Of a stretch of 64,000 nucleotides of DNA, positions 33,235 through 45,069 are shown piece after piece (the first letter of the stretch is position 1; the number at the start of each line of letters is the position of its first letter). Made by a program: the position numbers and the translations under genes. Under the pieces are notes generated by a model. That model worked only from the letters and a program-made list of their open reading frames with translations, made no database searches and was not told where the DNA came from. Source of the DNA: Tretioscincus oriximinensis (Eukaryota; Chordata; Lepidosauria; Squamata; Gymnophthalmidae); the NCBI GenBank assembly GCA_022410635.1, contig JAJVDF010000134.1, positions 464,086-528,085 on the forward strand, given 5' to 3'.

Positions 33235-33260
33235 CTTAGGCTGCATGCACACAATGTTTT
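33235..33260. repeat. Transposon-type terminal repeat, left
   Basis: ttaggctgcatgcacacaat matches the reverse complement of 35346-35371 (taaggctgcattcacacagt) at 16 of 20 positions. It may be the left end of a 2.1-kb DNA transposon or of a separate element whose other end is lost. Confidence 0.45.
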
Positions 33261-33535
33261 AAAGTTCTAAATATGTTAAGTTCCAAAATCACCCAAAACT
33301 GAGCCCTGGCAAACATACCTTGTTCCTTTTGCAAACAAAAGAGAAGCGTTTCAATTTTGTTGTTGATGAAATTAGAAAGGGAAGTTCTGAGACATGCTCA
33401 GTAACAGTTCTGGCTTCAGCCCTCACGAAACACCTGACAAACCAGAAAGTATAATGCTATGAGAATCTGCACAGTCCTTCTCTTTCTTCACCACGAGCAG
33501 ACCTAGGCTCTTGGGGCACCCAGGGCAGTTAAATT

Positions 33536-33660
33536 TATTTTATTTATTTATTTATACTTATACCCCGCCCTATACCTGAAGGTCTCAGGGCGGCAAAAAC
33601 AGTAAAACATCACTACAAAAATTTAAAAAAGTATAAAACAATATTAAAAGTAGGGATAGA
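33536..33660 (-). mobile_element. SINE/LINE 3' tail, reverse strand
   Basis: atttatttatttatacttat ... cctatacctgaaggtctcag, then ggcggcaaaaacagtaaaac. The first 65 bases match the 3' end of the SINE at 57831; what follows is not SINE body, so this is probably the related LINE tail. Confidence 0.6.
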
Positions 33661-34133
33661 GATGGCATTTCTTCAGCCAAAGGCCAGGCAAAAGAGGGGG
33701 CCCCTCCCGCCAGGTTTCCTTACCTTGTTTAAAGCTCTTCAGCTCCACATAGCTGGGTCTCTGAAGTAATTACTGCTCCAAGCGCCAAAAAGCAGCTCCA
33801 ATTATCACACCGCAGTAATGAGCCCATCAGAGACCCAACCGTGCAGTGATGAAAAGCTTAAAAATAACATAAGAAAACTCAGTTGGAGGGAGGGCCTAGG
33901 TTCACGTGGGGTGCCTCTAACAGCCCAACCTTCAGGACCCTGGGGCAGGCCCTGACTTGCCCCATGGTAGCTTTGCCCCTGAATCCTGTCATCTTCCACT
34001 AACAAAGGGACACACGTCCAGTATCAGTAATCGTCCAGCTATGACTGGTTCTCCAGTTACAACCACTTCTGGACCACAGAAATCCATACTCTGGTAACTT
34101 ACAGATTGGACTATTGTAGCACACGCTATAGGG

Positions 34134-34546
34134 CAGTCTTTCTCAAAGTGGGCGATAACGCCCTCTTGTGGGCGCTGGAGGCCCATAGATGGCGGTAAGC
34201 TCCAATGCGAAGCGAGAAGTTTCTAGTCCATTCTCGAAAGTACTAGGCCCGTCCGCTGCCTCATATAAAAGAGCGCGCGCCATCCAGCCAGTCATGTCAT
34301 TCAACGATATTACGAAAACAAGTGAATTTAGCGACTAGGTAAAGTGCTGTACGTGCGGTGGTGAATACTGTGAGTGGTGTCATTAGCAAGTTTTTAATAC
34401 TTGATTCTTTACTTCAGCATTTTTAATAATTTAATTATTAAAATAATGACTGCGATTGTGATTCTTAAGATGTAGTAAAGTAAAAAAAATTGGGGGGCGC
34501 TAGAAAATACCAAGACCAATTCAAGGTAGTAACTTTAAGGTGTCCC
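34134..34546. mobile_element. Candidate hAT deletion derivative with retained promoter
   Basis: Starts cagtctttctcaaagtgggc, a hAT-style terminus, followed by CpG-rich sequence with a TATA box (tataaaa, 34264-34270) and gagcgcgcgcc, then AT-rich sequence, then ggggggcgctagaaaat near 34494 and ccaagaccaattcaagg. The right terminus is degraded and no target duplication could be defined. No transposase is left. Confidence 0.45.
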
Positions 34547-34554
34547 TAGTAAAT

Positions 34555-34800
34555 TGGGCTCCAAGTATCTAAAGGGATGTCTTCACCCATACCTATCTGC
34601 CCATGCCTTGAGATCTTCAGGAAAGGCCCTCCTGAATGTGCCACTTCTTTCAGTGGCAAAGAGGGTGAGAATGCAGGATAGGGCCTTCTCTATGGCAGTC
34701 TCCAGACTATGGAACAGCCTCTCCCTTTAGGTGCATCCATCACCATCTTTGTATTCAGGAAATGCTTGAAGTCACACCATCTTAACTTGGCCTTTGGCTG
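34555..34800 (+). pseudogene. L2 LINE ORF2 C-terminal relic
   Basis: Plus-strand frames read SKYLKGCLHPYL, HALRSSGKALLNVPLLSVAK and RAFSMAVSRLWNSL, the conserved C-terminal region of L2-type ORF2. Stops and frameshifts are present. The relic at 55600-55860 covers the adjacent upstream part of the same ORF in another copy. Confidence 0.7.
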
Positions 34801-35345
34801 AAAAAATGCTCTCTCTTCCCTATCCCCAGATATAATAACAATATGATATTCTTAATATGATAATCATAATAGCTGATTATGCTTCCTCGCACCTTTATTA
34901 CTGATGCATGGTGAAAACTCCATGATGAAAGAATCATGGCCCCTGTGTACATGAGTGATTCATGCCAGGATGGGAGTATGACCCTGGAACATGTGGTCAT
35001 GGGTTGTTACAGGTTATCAGCGATCCACTCACTACAAACCTCCTTTATTCCACAACTTTTGAGAACAGATATATTACAGTTTTGTGGTGGAGTGCCACAA
35101 AATTTGCTGTCAGCTGAAGTCGCACGAGACCATGCTCCCAGCGGTGAATTAGGGAGCTGATGCATGGGAGCCACATCAGTGCAATGGCAGCCTCCCCCAC
35201 ATTGCCATTGTGGTGACACATTTCTTGTGAGTAGGGCGCTGCTGCCTCCTCACAATAACCCAAGTAGATGTGCCCTGTGGGAGTGATGGCTTACATGGTG
35301 TGCAGAAGGCCATGATGTTGAAAGGTCGTGTTAAGAACCAAGTAA
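34801..35345. other. Unannotated sequence bounded by a transposon end
   Basis: No gene recognised. A short inverted repeat, caatggcagcc (35180) with gccattgtggtg (35202), lies inside. It is possibly the interior of the element ending at 35371. Confidence 0.4.
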
Positions 35346-35371
35346 GGAAACACTGTGTGAATGCAGCCTTA
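35346..35371. repeat. Transposon-type terminal repeat, right
   Basis: gaaacactgtgtgaatgcag followed by cctta; complementary to 33235-33260 as described there. Confidence 0.45.
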
Positions 35372-35448
35372 GATACTGCTTATTCTTGAATACTATGTCA
35401 CAGTTTAGAACTGGACCATTATATATAGTATGATGCAGTTTAGAGTAT

Positions 35449-35723
35449 AGAGCCAGTTTGGTGTCGTTGTTAGAGTGTTGGAATCTTATCTGGTAGTCTC
35501 CGAGTTTGATTCCCCACTCCCCCATGAAAGACAGATGGATGACCAGTTACAATTCTTTAGAACTCTCTCAGCCCAGACCTACTTCACAGGGTGTCTGTTG
35601 TGGAGAAAGCAAGAGAAAGATATTATGTGCCACCCTTTGGTTGGTTACCTGAGACTTTCAGGTTTAGGGCGTGATATAAGTACAAATAAACAGATAAACA
35701 AGCAAACAAACAAACAAATAAAT
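35449..35723 (+). mobile_element. tRNA-derived SINE, full length
   Basis: The head agagccagtttggtgtcgtt contains a Pol III A box (tggtgtcgttgttag) and about 40 bases later a B box (gtttgattccc). The body (cttcacagggtgtctgttgt) and the tail (ggtttagggcgtgatataag) end in an AAACA/AAATA repeat. A second full copy lies on the reverse strand at 57831-58096. Typical squamate SINE. Confidence 0.88.
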
Positions 35724-35729
35724 GATTTT

Positions 35730-38700
35730 ATGGAGGCTGTCCAAGGGTCCACTTTCAAAGTGATATGAATAACGTATGTATCTGCAACAACAACTTAAGA
35801 AAACCTTGCAATTGCAGTGTTGCATTTCTGATCCATTAACAGATGATGAAAAGTGACAAGAAAGCATTGAATTAACAGAAAATGTGTGGAAATGGGAGGA
35901 ATATGAAGTCCTTTCTCGACTGGGCCTTATTCAAGATTAAATTCCAGAATAGGAATATCTCATAAACAGGCTGGTGCACACACTATGGCGGAGCTTTGAA
36001 GAATATCAGAAAAATGCTATGCATCAATATTATTTTGGAATAACTTCTAATGAAATCAACTATGTTTCTTAAGAGATGCAAAGCAATGTGTTATAAAGTG
36101 TGAGTGTGCATGCAGTAATGTATTATGGGGCAGCATAAATCTCAGGATAATAACTGGGCAATCACAACACACTGAATGAGTAATTGTTTCTCTCCCGGTC
36201 AAAATTAGCTAACTTTACAAAATGAAACAAAGAGAAGAGTCCACATCTGACCTTCTTCCCCTGATGATGCTTCAACAGTGATGCTAACTTTGACAGACTT
36301 TAGTTTAGCTAAATTGCCATTAATTTGAAGTGTTTTGTTTTCCATCTGCAGGGGAAAGAAAATAGAAGCCTCTGTGTATTCTGTTGCCAAGAGAACATAA
36401 CCGCGAAATGCACTCTTTTAGGAAACTGGGAAAAGATAGAAGATGCAGCCTGTTTCCTCTATTTGATAGCACATTGTATTGAACATACATTTTGTAATAT
36501 GAATTTTGGAAAGCAGTTTCAGCATTTTCTGCTTTTTCATGTTTCAAAACAAGATTTTATTTCAGTGTATCATTTTAATCAAGAGACAAATAGAAACCTG
36601 AGGGGATTGAGGGCAGTTTTGTTTTATTTTAATGAAAGATTGCTGAGATGTTTAGAATTGTGACATTTGAAATGATTCATTTCTTCTAGCTTTATCTACA
36701 GTGTTTCAAAAAGTAATAAGAATACTTTGGCATTCTTTGGCCTCCTCCAGACATGGGTTTGCTATCATGATGTTAGTTACATCAGGAAGATTACGCCTCA
36801 CATGCTCGTGGAGTTTTAAGTAATCCATTCACAAAAGGAGTCCTGTTGCCCCCCATTTCCTTGGCAGTACTTACAAGCTACCATCGGAATGGACTTCCCT
36901 TTTTCTCAGAAAAAGGAAAAAAACAAAACCCAGTTGGTGTGACGAGTGAGAAGAATCAGGAAAAGGTAAAAATTCAACCAGAATTTGAGGAAAGGTTAGC
37001 TACCATCTGGACATCGTAGTATAAAGGATAAAGAAGTGAATAAATAAATTAATAAATGAAAATGTAGGAAATTCCAGGAGGATAGGTTGGTATTCATAAT
37101 TAAAATACCAATTAAAAAAATACTGGTCATCACATAAAGTTGTACTGATTATCTGTATAATACAATGTATTAAATCACAATTGAACAAATACTAGCTCAA
37201 AATGTCCATAAAGAATGCATGAAGAATCAGCTATTACGAATCTAATAAAGATTATCAATAAAATGAATAAATTCAGTTGAAGCAGAGTTGATAGATTCCA
37301 GGTTCAGAGTAGTCACTCTGTCAACACATTTCAATTGTCATTCTCAGGTTTGCATTATAGAAGAGTTAAATTATGAGAATATAGGAACAAATACAATATG
37401 TTAATAATAGAAAGGAATGGAAATCAACTCATCAATAAAAATATTAGAAAATAAATAAATGCCATACATGATTTGGTACAATAATATGATATAGGGACAT
37501 CTTATACAGAATACAGAGTGAATTGCAGATATACGATCTAAAGAGAGCGGTGACATCCATCCAAATAGATTGAAAGATGGGATCATCCTGCCAAATTAAA
37601 ATCAAATGTTACAAACTACAGTGAAGAATTATTTTCAGCAGATGAGACTAATCTAGTAGATCAATGAGGCACATCCACTGTAGCAACACTTTCATGGTGC
37701 TCCTATAATTTTAAAAATACCCCATCTAGATGGGGCCAGAGGTAGATGCTTGCTTGAATCTTTTTTTCATCTTCTCTGCCCACTATCACTGGTATCAGCT
37801 TTATACAGCCCAATATTGTGTTTATTTATATCTCTCCTTCCCTCTCTCTCTGAGATACCTGGGTAATGATATCCCCATGAAATCACCCTGCTCCTGTATC
37901 ATTGTATTCATGTCAAATGACAGAAGTGTATCATGGGGTAAGATCATTATTCATGCCTTTATCCTTGGGCCGATTGAGTGCACATTCTATTAATCAGTAC
38001 CTATGTGGGCAGAATTATGTGAAAGGTTATGTAACACATGAGACTGATCCCAAGGGCACCCAGAGGAGCTTAGCAAACAAAGACTAAAAATTATGAACTT
38101 TTTAAAAGTAGAAAATGGTTAATTGAATCAAAACTATAAAAAAAGGAAGAGTAGCTCCCCCATCCCCCATCGGTTCACACTTGGTATCATCAAAGGGGCA
38201 AGACAAGAACATCCATTTTGTCTCTAAAATAATGGTACATGACCAATTTTAGATAAGGGAAGTCCTTTACTTTTATCTTAATCCTCAGTTATTTTTATGT
38301 CTCAAATGGGCACCATTTAATTCTGACATCCTACTGAAGCTGATCTGAATCTTATCCTCTGGATATATGTAATTACTGTGTGAGCTCAATTGAAAAGACT
38401 TTTAGCAAAATGCTTTACAATAAGTTCTCCCTTTAAAATAGTAAACGTATATTTGAGCAAAATTAGAAGTGTACCAAACTGAATTTAGCAATTTGAAACA
38501 AACCATCCTCAGGTTCAGAGGGGTGAACTGAAACTGAAGTGAAGCGGTTCAGTTGGATCAATTCATGTTTATCAGTATTTTGTTCTTTTAAAGAGCATTT
38601 CAGAGTTGCATCTCTGCTTCTTGATAGAACCAAGGAAACATTCTTTGTAGTGGCACTATCTCTTTAATGACAGTAATGAGAATTATGTTAATGAAGAACC

Positions 38701-39075
38701 TTTGGATATGAGTAGAACATTTTGGGCAAGAAGGGAGGGTGACCAGCAAATTAAGAACGGGGAGTCAAAATGTACCAAAATACAGCTTTCGCTAATTGTT
38801 CTTTGTACATCCCAATGTTCTACCTTGGTACCTGAGCTGCTCCACCTATCGTTCAGACAGATTTTCTTGCCCATATGATTCAGGTACCTGGCTGCCCGCT
38901 TCCAATATTTCTGAGAAAATTGGAATGGGGATAGAGAAATTTTTAAAAAGCATTTAAAATTTAAAACGTTGTGGAGGTGTTTACTCATAACAATGCCCTT
39001 TGCTTCCTTTTTGTAACATTCATAAGTACACCATCTTACCAGTATATACGGTACCAAATCTACAATAGAGACTTC
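35730..39075. other. Unannotated AT-rich sequence, 3.3 kb
   Basis: No gene, RNA gene or clear repeat. The forward 112-codon ORF at 36325-36663 and the reverse 124-codon ORF at 38683-39057 show no family motifs and are probably chance. Confidence 0.5.
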
Positions 39076-39080
39076 ACTTG

Positions 39081-39572
39081 GGCTGCATTCCCATTAGACC
39101 ATTAAAAGGGAATGGAAAATGGATTTTATTGTTCCAAAATGAAAGCAAAGTGAGGACTTAATTTTACCTGAGTATTTCCTGAGCATTCATTCCACGTTAA
39201 CCCCCCGATTGCTGTGAGCTGAGAGTGCTCGATGAATCTCTTTTACTGGTCTGCAGTAGCTGGAAAAAACTTGTTTTTCCAGAGGAGGGAAGGAAGCTGC
39301 TGAGCCTCGAGGAAATTCCAAACAAAAGAGCTCCCAGCCCCCGCTGTCTCACTCACTTTTTGTTGTCTGATCTCCGCTGTCAGAGTACAAGTGGTGCAAA
39401 TTGCAAAAAGCAGAAGCAACAACGCAATTTCACCACAAACTGCGAAGCAAAAACTTGTGGTGTGCATTTATAGCGACGCTGCAGCACTTTCAAGCCCATT
39501 TTTATGGTAACACAGTAGATGAACTTTGACTTTGCAGTTGTGTGCGCGTTAAAGGGCAATTGGAATGCAGCC
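39081..39572 (+). mobile_element. Non-autonomous TIR element, copy A
   Basis: Starts ggctgcattcccatt and ends aattggaatgcagcc; the ends are inverted repeats over about 15 bases with two mismatches. It aligns throughout with 2271-2742 in the opposite orientation. A reverse-strand ORF at 39243-39467 aligns with the ORF of copy B. Flanks show no clear target duplication, so the superfamily is unassigned. Confidence 0.75.
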
Positions 39573-41585
39573 TTTCTAGGGGGCAGCAAAAGATGCAGGG
39601 AGGACAAGGAGTTGCCTTTCTCTGGCTTAGTAGTTCCAAATCATTGCAAGTGTCATCTATTACTACTTGAATATTATAATGCTATAATATTTCCTGATAT
39701 TACTTGACAAGATTGTTCAGCATATACACACCTGCACAACAAAGTGTGTGAAATGTTGAGATCCAGCCAAAAAAGCATAACCTAAGTGTTGAATTTTTGT
39801 TTTAAAAGGCAGTGAAACTGAAGTAATGGGGCAATGTCAATTCATATTATGTTTTTATGTCATCTGGCCATCCCACACCATATTCTGGTGTTCTGCGGAT
39901 TAGAGTGGGGACTTGGGATCATTTCTTGTGCCATGCTAGTGATCACTTCCCTCATCTGTGTCCCATGACATCCAATTTTCCTTGAAAAATATGCTGATAT
40001 TGTGGTCTAAGGCCTAATAAAATGTTCTTTAAGTAATCTTAATTCAACACAGTTTAAGGATAAACATAAATTCATATTTTAAACAAACAATCCACTCATC
40101 ATTTGCTGCCACCACTAGTACTCTCAAATCATAGTAAATGCTCCTGGGGCTTGGATAAGAACAGTGAAAAAGAAGTATGGGAAACTGGAAAAGAAGAATG
40201 GGGCTAGGCTTGGTGTGTGTGTGGGGAAGATATGGGAATCAGTGGCTGGGGAACAGCTGAAGTTTAGTTCTGTTAGTAGTAGGTCCTTGGAGCCCCATCC
40301 CCATTGATCTTACCCAAGAGGACATACCACAGTTTAAGAGATGGAGCGGCAGTAAAGGGAGTGTTGCCTATACATTTCAAAGTGAATTTGGACTCATCTT
40401 TCAAATGGAATGAATTGGGATTACTTAAGGGATGTGTGAACTTGGCCTAAAAGGGATTAAGTATATCAATGAACATTCTGGGTTACTGTGTTTCTCTTCT
40501 GCATTATTCAAAGATGTTTCAACACAGTATATTAATATGTATTAGTATATTATTCATTCATAGGTATTAGGGAGTCTATTTAAACCTTATATTAACAAAT
40601 GTACTATCAATATTCCTACATTATCAGGGGACACAGCTTGTGACACAGACTTTGAATTAATACATGAATCACTAGGGCAATGATTTGTATATCACCAGCC
40701 TTAAATCAGTACACACTTACTTGCTGATATAGGCAATATAGAAGCTCTTCCTCCAGGCAAAAAGAGACATACTCCATTATAAATCTCCAATGCCATATGG
40801 AGTGACATCCTGTTGTACATGGTTTTTGGGATTCTGCCAAGTATCCACTCAATTCTTTGTGAAGCATGATAACTTTTAAGTTTAGAAAATACTCTAGTGA
40901 TCGGATCCTTTGTCTTTTCTTAATATATATTTCCTTTCCATGCTAAATGTTATGTGTGGAAAGCTAGAATTTCAGAAACTTATTTCTTCCCCTGGCAGTG
41001 CCTGAAGCTTGGTTTTATAAAGAACACAACAGGACTCTTGAAAATAATGTGGAATCTCTCCTTCTCCACCCCCCTTCTCCCCCACATAGATTACTCTTGT
41101 ACTGTTAAACAGCTGGTTATTCTCAGGTTCAATTTCATTTATCGTTCATATTTTAAGCACTCTGACCACTGCATTACACAAATATTATTTCTGGTATCAC
41201 AAGATACCGGAAATATTTTAAGAATATTCGTTCTCTAGATTTTATGAATTCGTAGCATTCTTTGATATTTTCTTTACAGATTTCTCAGATGACAAACCAA
41301 GGGTATTTTATATGTAGTGAAAATGCCAGAACACTTCCAGCAAATGTCTAGAACACCAAACAGCCCCAAAACTATGTTCTATCTTATGAGGTTGGTAGGA
41401 TCATCATGTCTCTGCCACACACAGCCACAGAGTTTTCATTCTCCCCCTGGGACCCACCCAGGATTGTGGGGGTTCTCCATACGTAATATATTAATTGGCA
41501 TTGATATATTTGATATGAATATATACAGGAATTGGTCCCTAGAAGCCCAGGCAATTTGGATGTAAAATTTTGGGAAAAAATGCCT
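39573..41585. other. Unannotated sequence
   Basis: No gene or clear repeat recognised. Confidence 0.5.
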
Positions 41586-41593
41586 CTACAGGG

Positions 41594-42190
41594 TGTTGCA
41601 AGGGAGCTAATCTCTCTCTTCCTGCCCTGGAGCAGTTCCCCTCAAGTAGCACTCCTTAGCCTATTGTTTCAAAGGGCACCTATTGTATCTACAGCTGCAG
41701 ACAATGGCATGAGTCATTGACCTAAGAGCGGCAAGAGGAAGCTTTATGCTAATCCTTTTTACCTTGGAGTGAGTGACAGTTCACAGGTCCTGGAAGCCTA
41801 AAGGATCAATCTTGTATTGCTCAAACCATACCCATATTTGGAAACTTCCTGACACAGGCTGCACCCCTTGGGAGGAGGGAGACGCGTCACACAGGTGTCA
41901 CAACCTGGACCCACCACCAGTCCGCCCATGCCACACCTCCAGAACTCCCACTTTCTGACATCACTCTTTCAATGCATGCCTTCTGATTTTGGAGTGAATA
42001 AAAATTGCTGCACAAGGAGGGAATTTCAATGGCCAACGTGGACCTCCTGGATTTTGCCTCATGATCTAAGTTTATGGTCTCCGTGGGAGTTCTTGACACG
42101 AGTCAGATTTTACACGTGTCCGTATTCTGACGATACGGCTGCCTCAGATTTGCAGGCATCTTAATAACGTGGTGAGCAAACCCCCGTTAC
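41594..42190 (+). mobile_element. Possible solo LTR
   Basis: A stretch less AT-rich than its surroundings, starting tgttgcaaggg, with a polyadenylation signal (gaataaaaatt near 41997) followed by about 190 bases ending cccccgttac. tacagg lies at both edges (41587-41592 and 42188-42193). The ends implied by that repeat are not TG...CA, so either the repeat or the boundary is wrong. No coding sequence. Confidence 0.3.
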
Positions 42191-42596
42191 AGGATAATCT
42201 CAGTTGTCTCAGACTAATTAGGTAACTGATGTTTTCTGAAATGGCTGCTGCTTCCATTGGAAGCTGCCAATTGCCTCTGTGTGTGGCTCACCAGTACTGC
42301 AAGAAGACTCCAACCAGCCAGGTCCATAGATTTACAACTAGCGGAATGCACAGAACTGGCTTCCTCCTCTCCCCAGCCTTCCTCTAGTCAGCTCACCATG
42401 GATTCACAAGGAAATATAAATAGAGAGATGATTGGGTAACCTTGGGTTAAAAACCCATTTCAGGTTTTACCCCATAGTGTGAAGGTGACCTAAGTTAGAG
42501 CTTTCATGTTCTATCAGCCACTTAAATTAACAAAGTTAAATGTCATGTTTTTATTCAAATCTAACCAAGTATTCTTCCTAGCTACCACCAACTCTA

Positions 42597-42895
42597 CTTC
42601 CAGAAGAAGTGGTGGTGGCTGGCAGCCTGGATAGCTTTGAGAGGGGAATGGACAAGTTCATGGACACCAAGGGTATAACTAGGATGGATGTCTTGATGCT
42701 ACCTTTGAGATGGAGCAACAGGCAGGATTCTTGAAATGCCATTTGCAGGGCATTGAGAACAGTTGAAGATTTTGCCTTCTTCTATTGCAGAATGCTCTGG
42801 TGCAATTGGTGGACCACTGTGTGAGAAAGAATGACGGACTAGATGGGCTCTGGCCCGATTCAGGAGGGCTCCACTTATGTTCTTACGTTCTTATC
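42597..42895 (+). mobile_element. CR1 LINE 3' end, 5'-truncated
   Basis: Starts at the last ORF2 codons (ccagaagaagtggtggtggc, PEEVVVAGSLDSF), continues through ggacaccaagggtataac and gatggagcaacaggcagg, and ends cttatgttcttacgttctta. More diverged than the copy at 28011. Confidence 0.85.
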
Positions 42896-42899
42896 CTTG

Positions 42900-43971
42900 G
42901 TCTCATTTGACTCAAACACTTTAAGAAACAATTTATGCACTTTCACATATTATGGTTTGTTTGATTTATCAAAATTTATTTTATTTGAATATGTTTTGAA
43001 CAGGGTTTGTGTCTTTTGTTTGCAACACAGTGGTTCAGTTTCCATATAAACACTTGATTTTCAGCAAACAGCATACCAACTCAAACCAATTTGACACATT
43101 TCTAATGTAGAATTTTTGGATAACTTTATACTGTCTATAAAACCAACAGCTGCAAAATACTGCCAGTGAAACTATATCTGGTAAAGAGAAGCTTTAGGTC
43201 AGACTTTTGATCTGCTTTTTAGTTCTATTTCCCCTTGAACTTCAAATCTAAAGAATAATAAGATTAACTACTTGAAACAAGTAGTTTAGTTAGCTCTCTC
43301 ATTTCAGTGCTCTGCCATATTATTTTCCATATTTAGATAGTTTTAGTCATAATTTCTAGGATTTTTTCCCAGCTCTTTATTGATGCCTGTCAGACACACA
43401 GATACACACACAAATATTAGCATAACTAATGCATGAACTTATTAACCCTTTGTGGGAATACCCCATGTGATGTTTTTAAAGTCACGGTTGTTTTAATTAG
43501 TGCATCAGCTTGAAGTATGGCTCACATCCAAAATGGCCATATGGCACAGCTCTTTGGGATTCTTCTTATATACCCAGAGGGCAAAAATGTGTTTATTGAA
43601 ATTCCAAAAATGTATTTACCAGAGAACAAAAAATATAATTCATAGTACATTTTTAATGAAAAGAATGAGAAAAACAGCTCTGAGTATTGGACCAATGCAG
43701 GGCTTTGGGGAACCAACAAAACTTTTTCAGTGATATACCAGGGTGGAGGGGAGAATGGGACATTAATAATAGTAAGTGGAAAAATGTTGCAAAGTTTTAA
43801 AGAATAAAAGATGAGCTGTATCATTATAATTTATAACAAAAATAACAAAACAATACAATTGTGTCATCTAAGAATTCTGGTAAATGCTTCTAGAAAAGAA
43901 TTCTACTTCTCTTGACCTTTTGATATTTACAGCAGTTAAGGAACTGTGTGATGACCAGGAAGACATCATCG
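42900..43971. other. Unannotated AT-rich sequence
   Basis: No gene or repeat recognised. Confidence 0.5.
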
Positions 43972-43976
43972 AACTG

Positions 43977-44132
43977 AGGCTGCATCTACAGAACACTTTT
44001 ATTTCACTACCTTAGTGGAATATTCCACAATAAAGTATTATGTGTGAACTAGTTTATTTCAGAATATCCATGCTTAATTGTGGAATATTCTGGAATATAG
44101 TGGAATAAAAAAGTGATGTGTAGATGCAGCTT
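43977..44132. mobile_element. Fold-back MITE, 156 bp, possible 5-bp TSD
   Basis: The left end aggctgcatctacaga and the reverse complement of the right end (aagctgcatctacaca) match at 14 of 16 bases, and the similarity continues inward (acttttatttcac versus actttttattcca). aactg flanks both sides (43972-43976, 44133-44137). Internal ggaatattcca-type sequences also pair. A degraded relative is at 6477-6575. Confidence 0.75.
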
Positions 44133-44139
44133 AACTGTT

Positions 44140-44920
44140 TTGGACATTCGGAACTTCACAAAAGAATATAAGAAAGAAACTGGTGCTGCAGGTATCTATT
44201 TCCAAACAGTTTATAAGTCTCAAACACTTATATAAGCCTAAACGCCAATACAAGTCAATGCAGATTACTGTAAATAACTGTTATACACACAGGAATGGTA
44301 TACTTCCTTAATAACAACAAGAGGACTTTATATGAAGCTGGTGCACATATGGTATAGAGCCACCATATAAATGAAGAGATATTAAGAAATGAGAATACAG
44401 TACACTGGGAGAAGGTCAACATAGAGCATAGGGATAAGATAGAAGCTGAAATTCAAAGAATTTTTCCTCTGTTCCAACCAAGGGAAATAATATATGTGTA
44501 TGTGGTTTTCAAACCTTAAATCCAACTAAGGAACAGGAGCAATTACTCCTTTATTTTCTTGCTCATGCTCCAAAGACAGATATAGCCTGTAGCTCAAAAC
44601 AGGAAGCATTTTGATATTGAAGCAATAAACTGGTACTAAATATTGTGGGAGATGTTAACAAACTATTGCATGAAATAACAAATGAAGAATTTAGAAGAAG
44701 GAATAATAAAATATGAGATGGTAAGGCTATGGTTTCCATGACTGGACAAACTATAGTTATGATAGAAATGAACTTTTTGATTAAATAATAGATTGCTAAC
44801 AGGAATGTGTGGAGTTGGAGTGAGAAGGGTACGAGGAAAGTAATAATGAAAATATAAAATTTATATGTATAATTATATCCTGAAAAGCAGTGTACAAAAG
44901 TTATGGTGAAGTGGTTTTTT
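44140..44920. other. Unannotated AT-rich sequence
   Basis: Nothing recognised. Confidence 0.5.
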
Positions 44921-44924
44921 CAAG

Positions 44925-45062
44925 GTAGGCAGGAAGATAGGGATGTGTGTGTGGGTAGGCAAGGAGTTAGGTAAGTGGGGTAGGTAGGTATGAAGGCAGG
45001 AAGGCAGGAAGGTAGTTAGGAAGGAAGGTAGGTGAGTCGGTAGGTAGGAAGGGAGGTAAGAA
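44925..45062. repeat. Degenerate GGTA/GGCA/GGAA tetranucleotide tract
   Basis: Runs of ggtaggtaggta, ggcaggaaggcaggaagg and ggaaggaaggtagg over about 140 bases. Confidence 0.95.
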
Positions 45063-45069
45063 TATGCCA

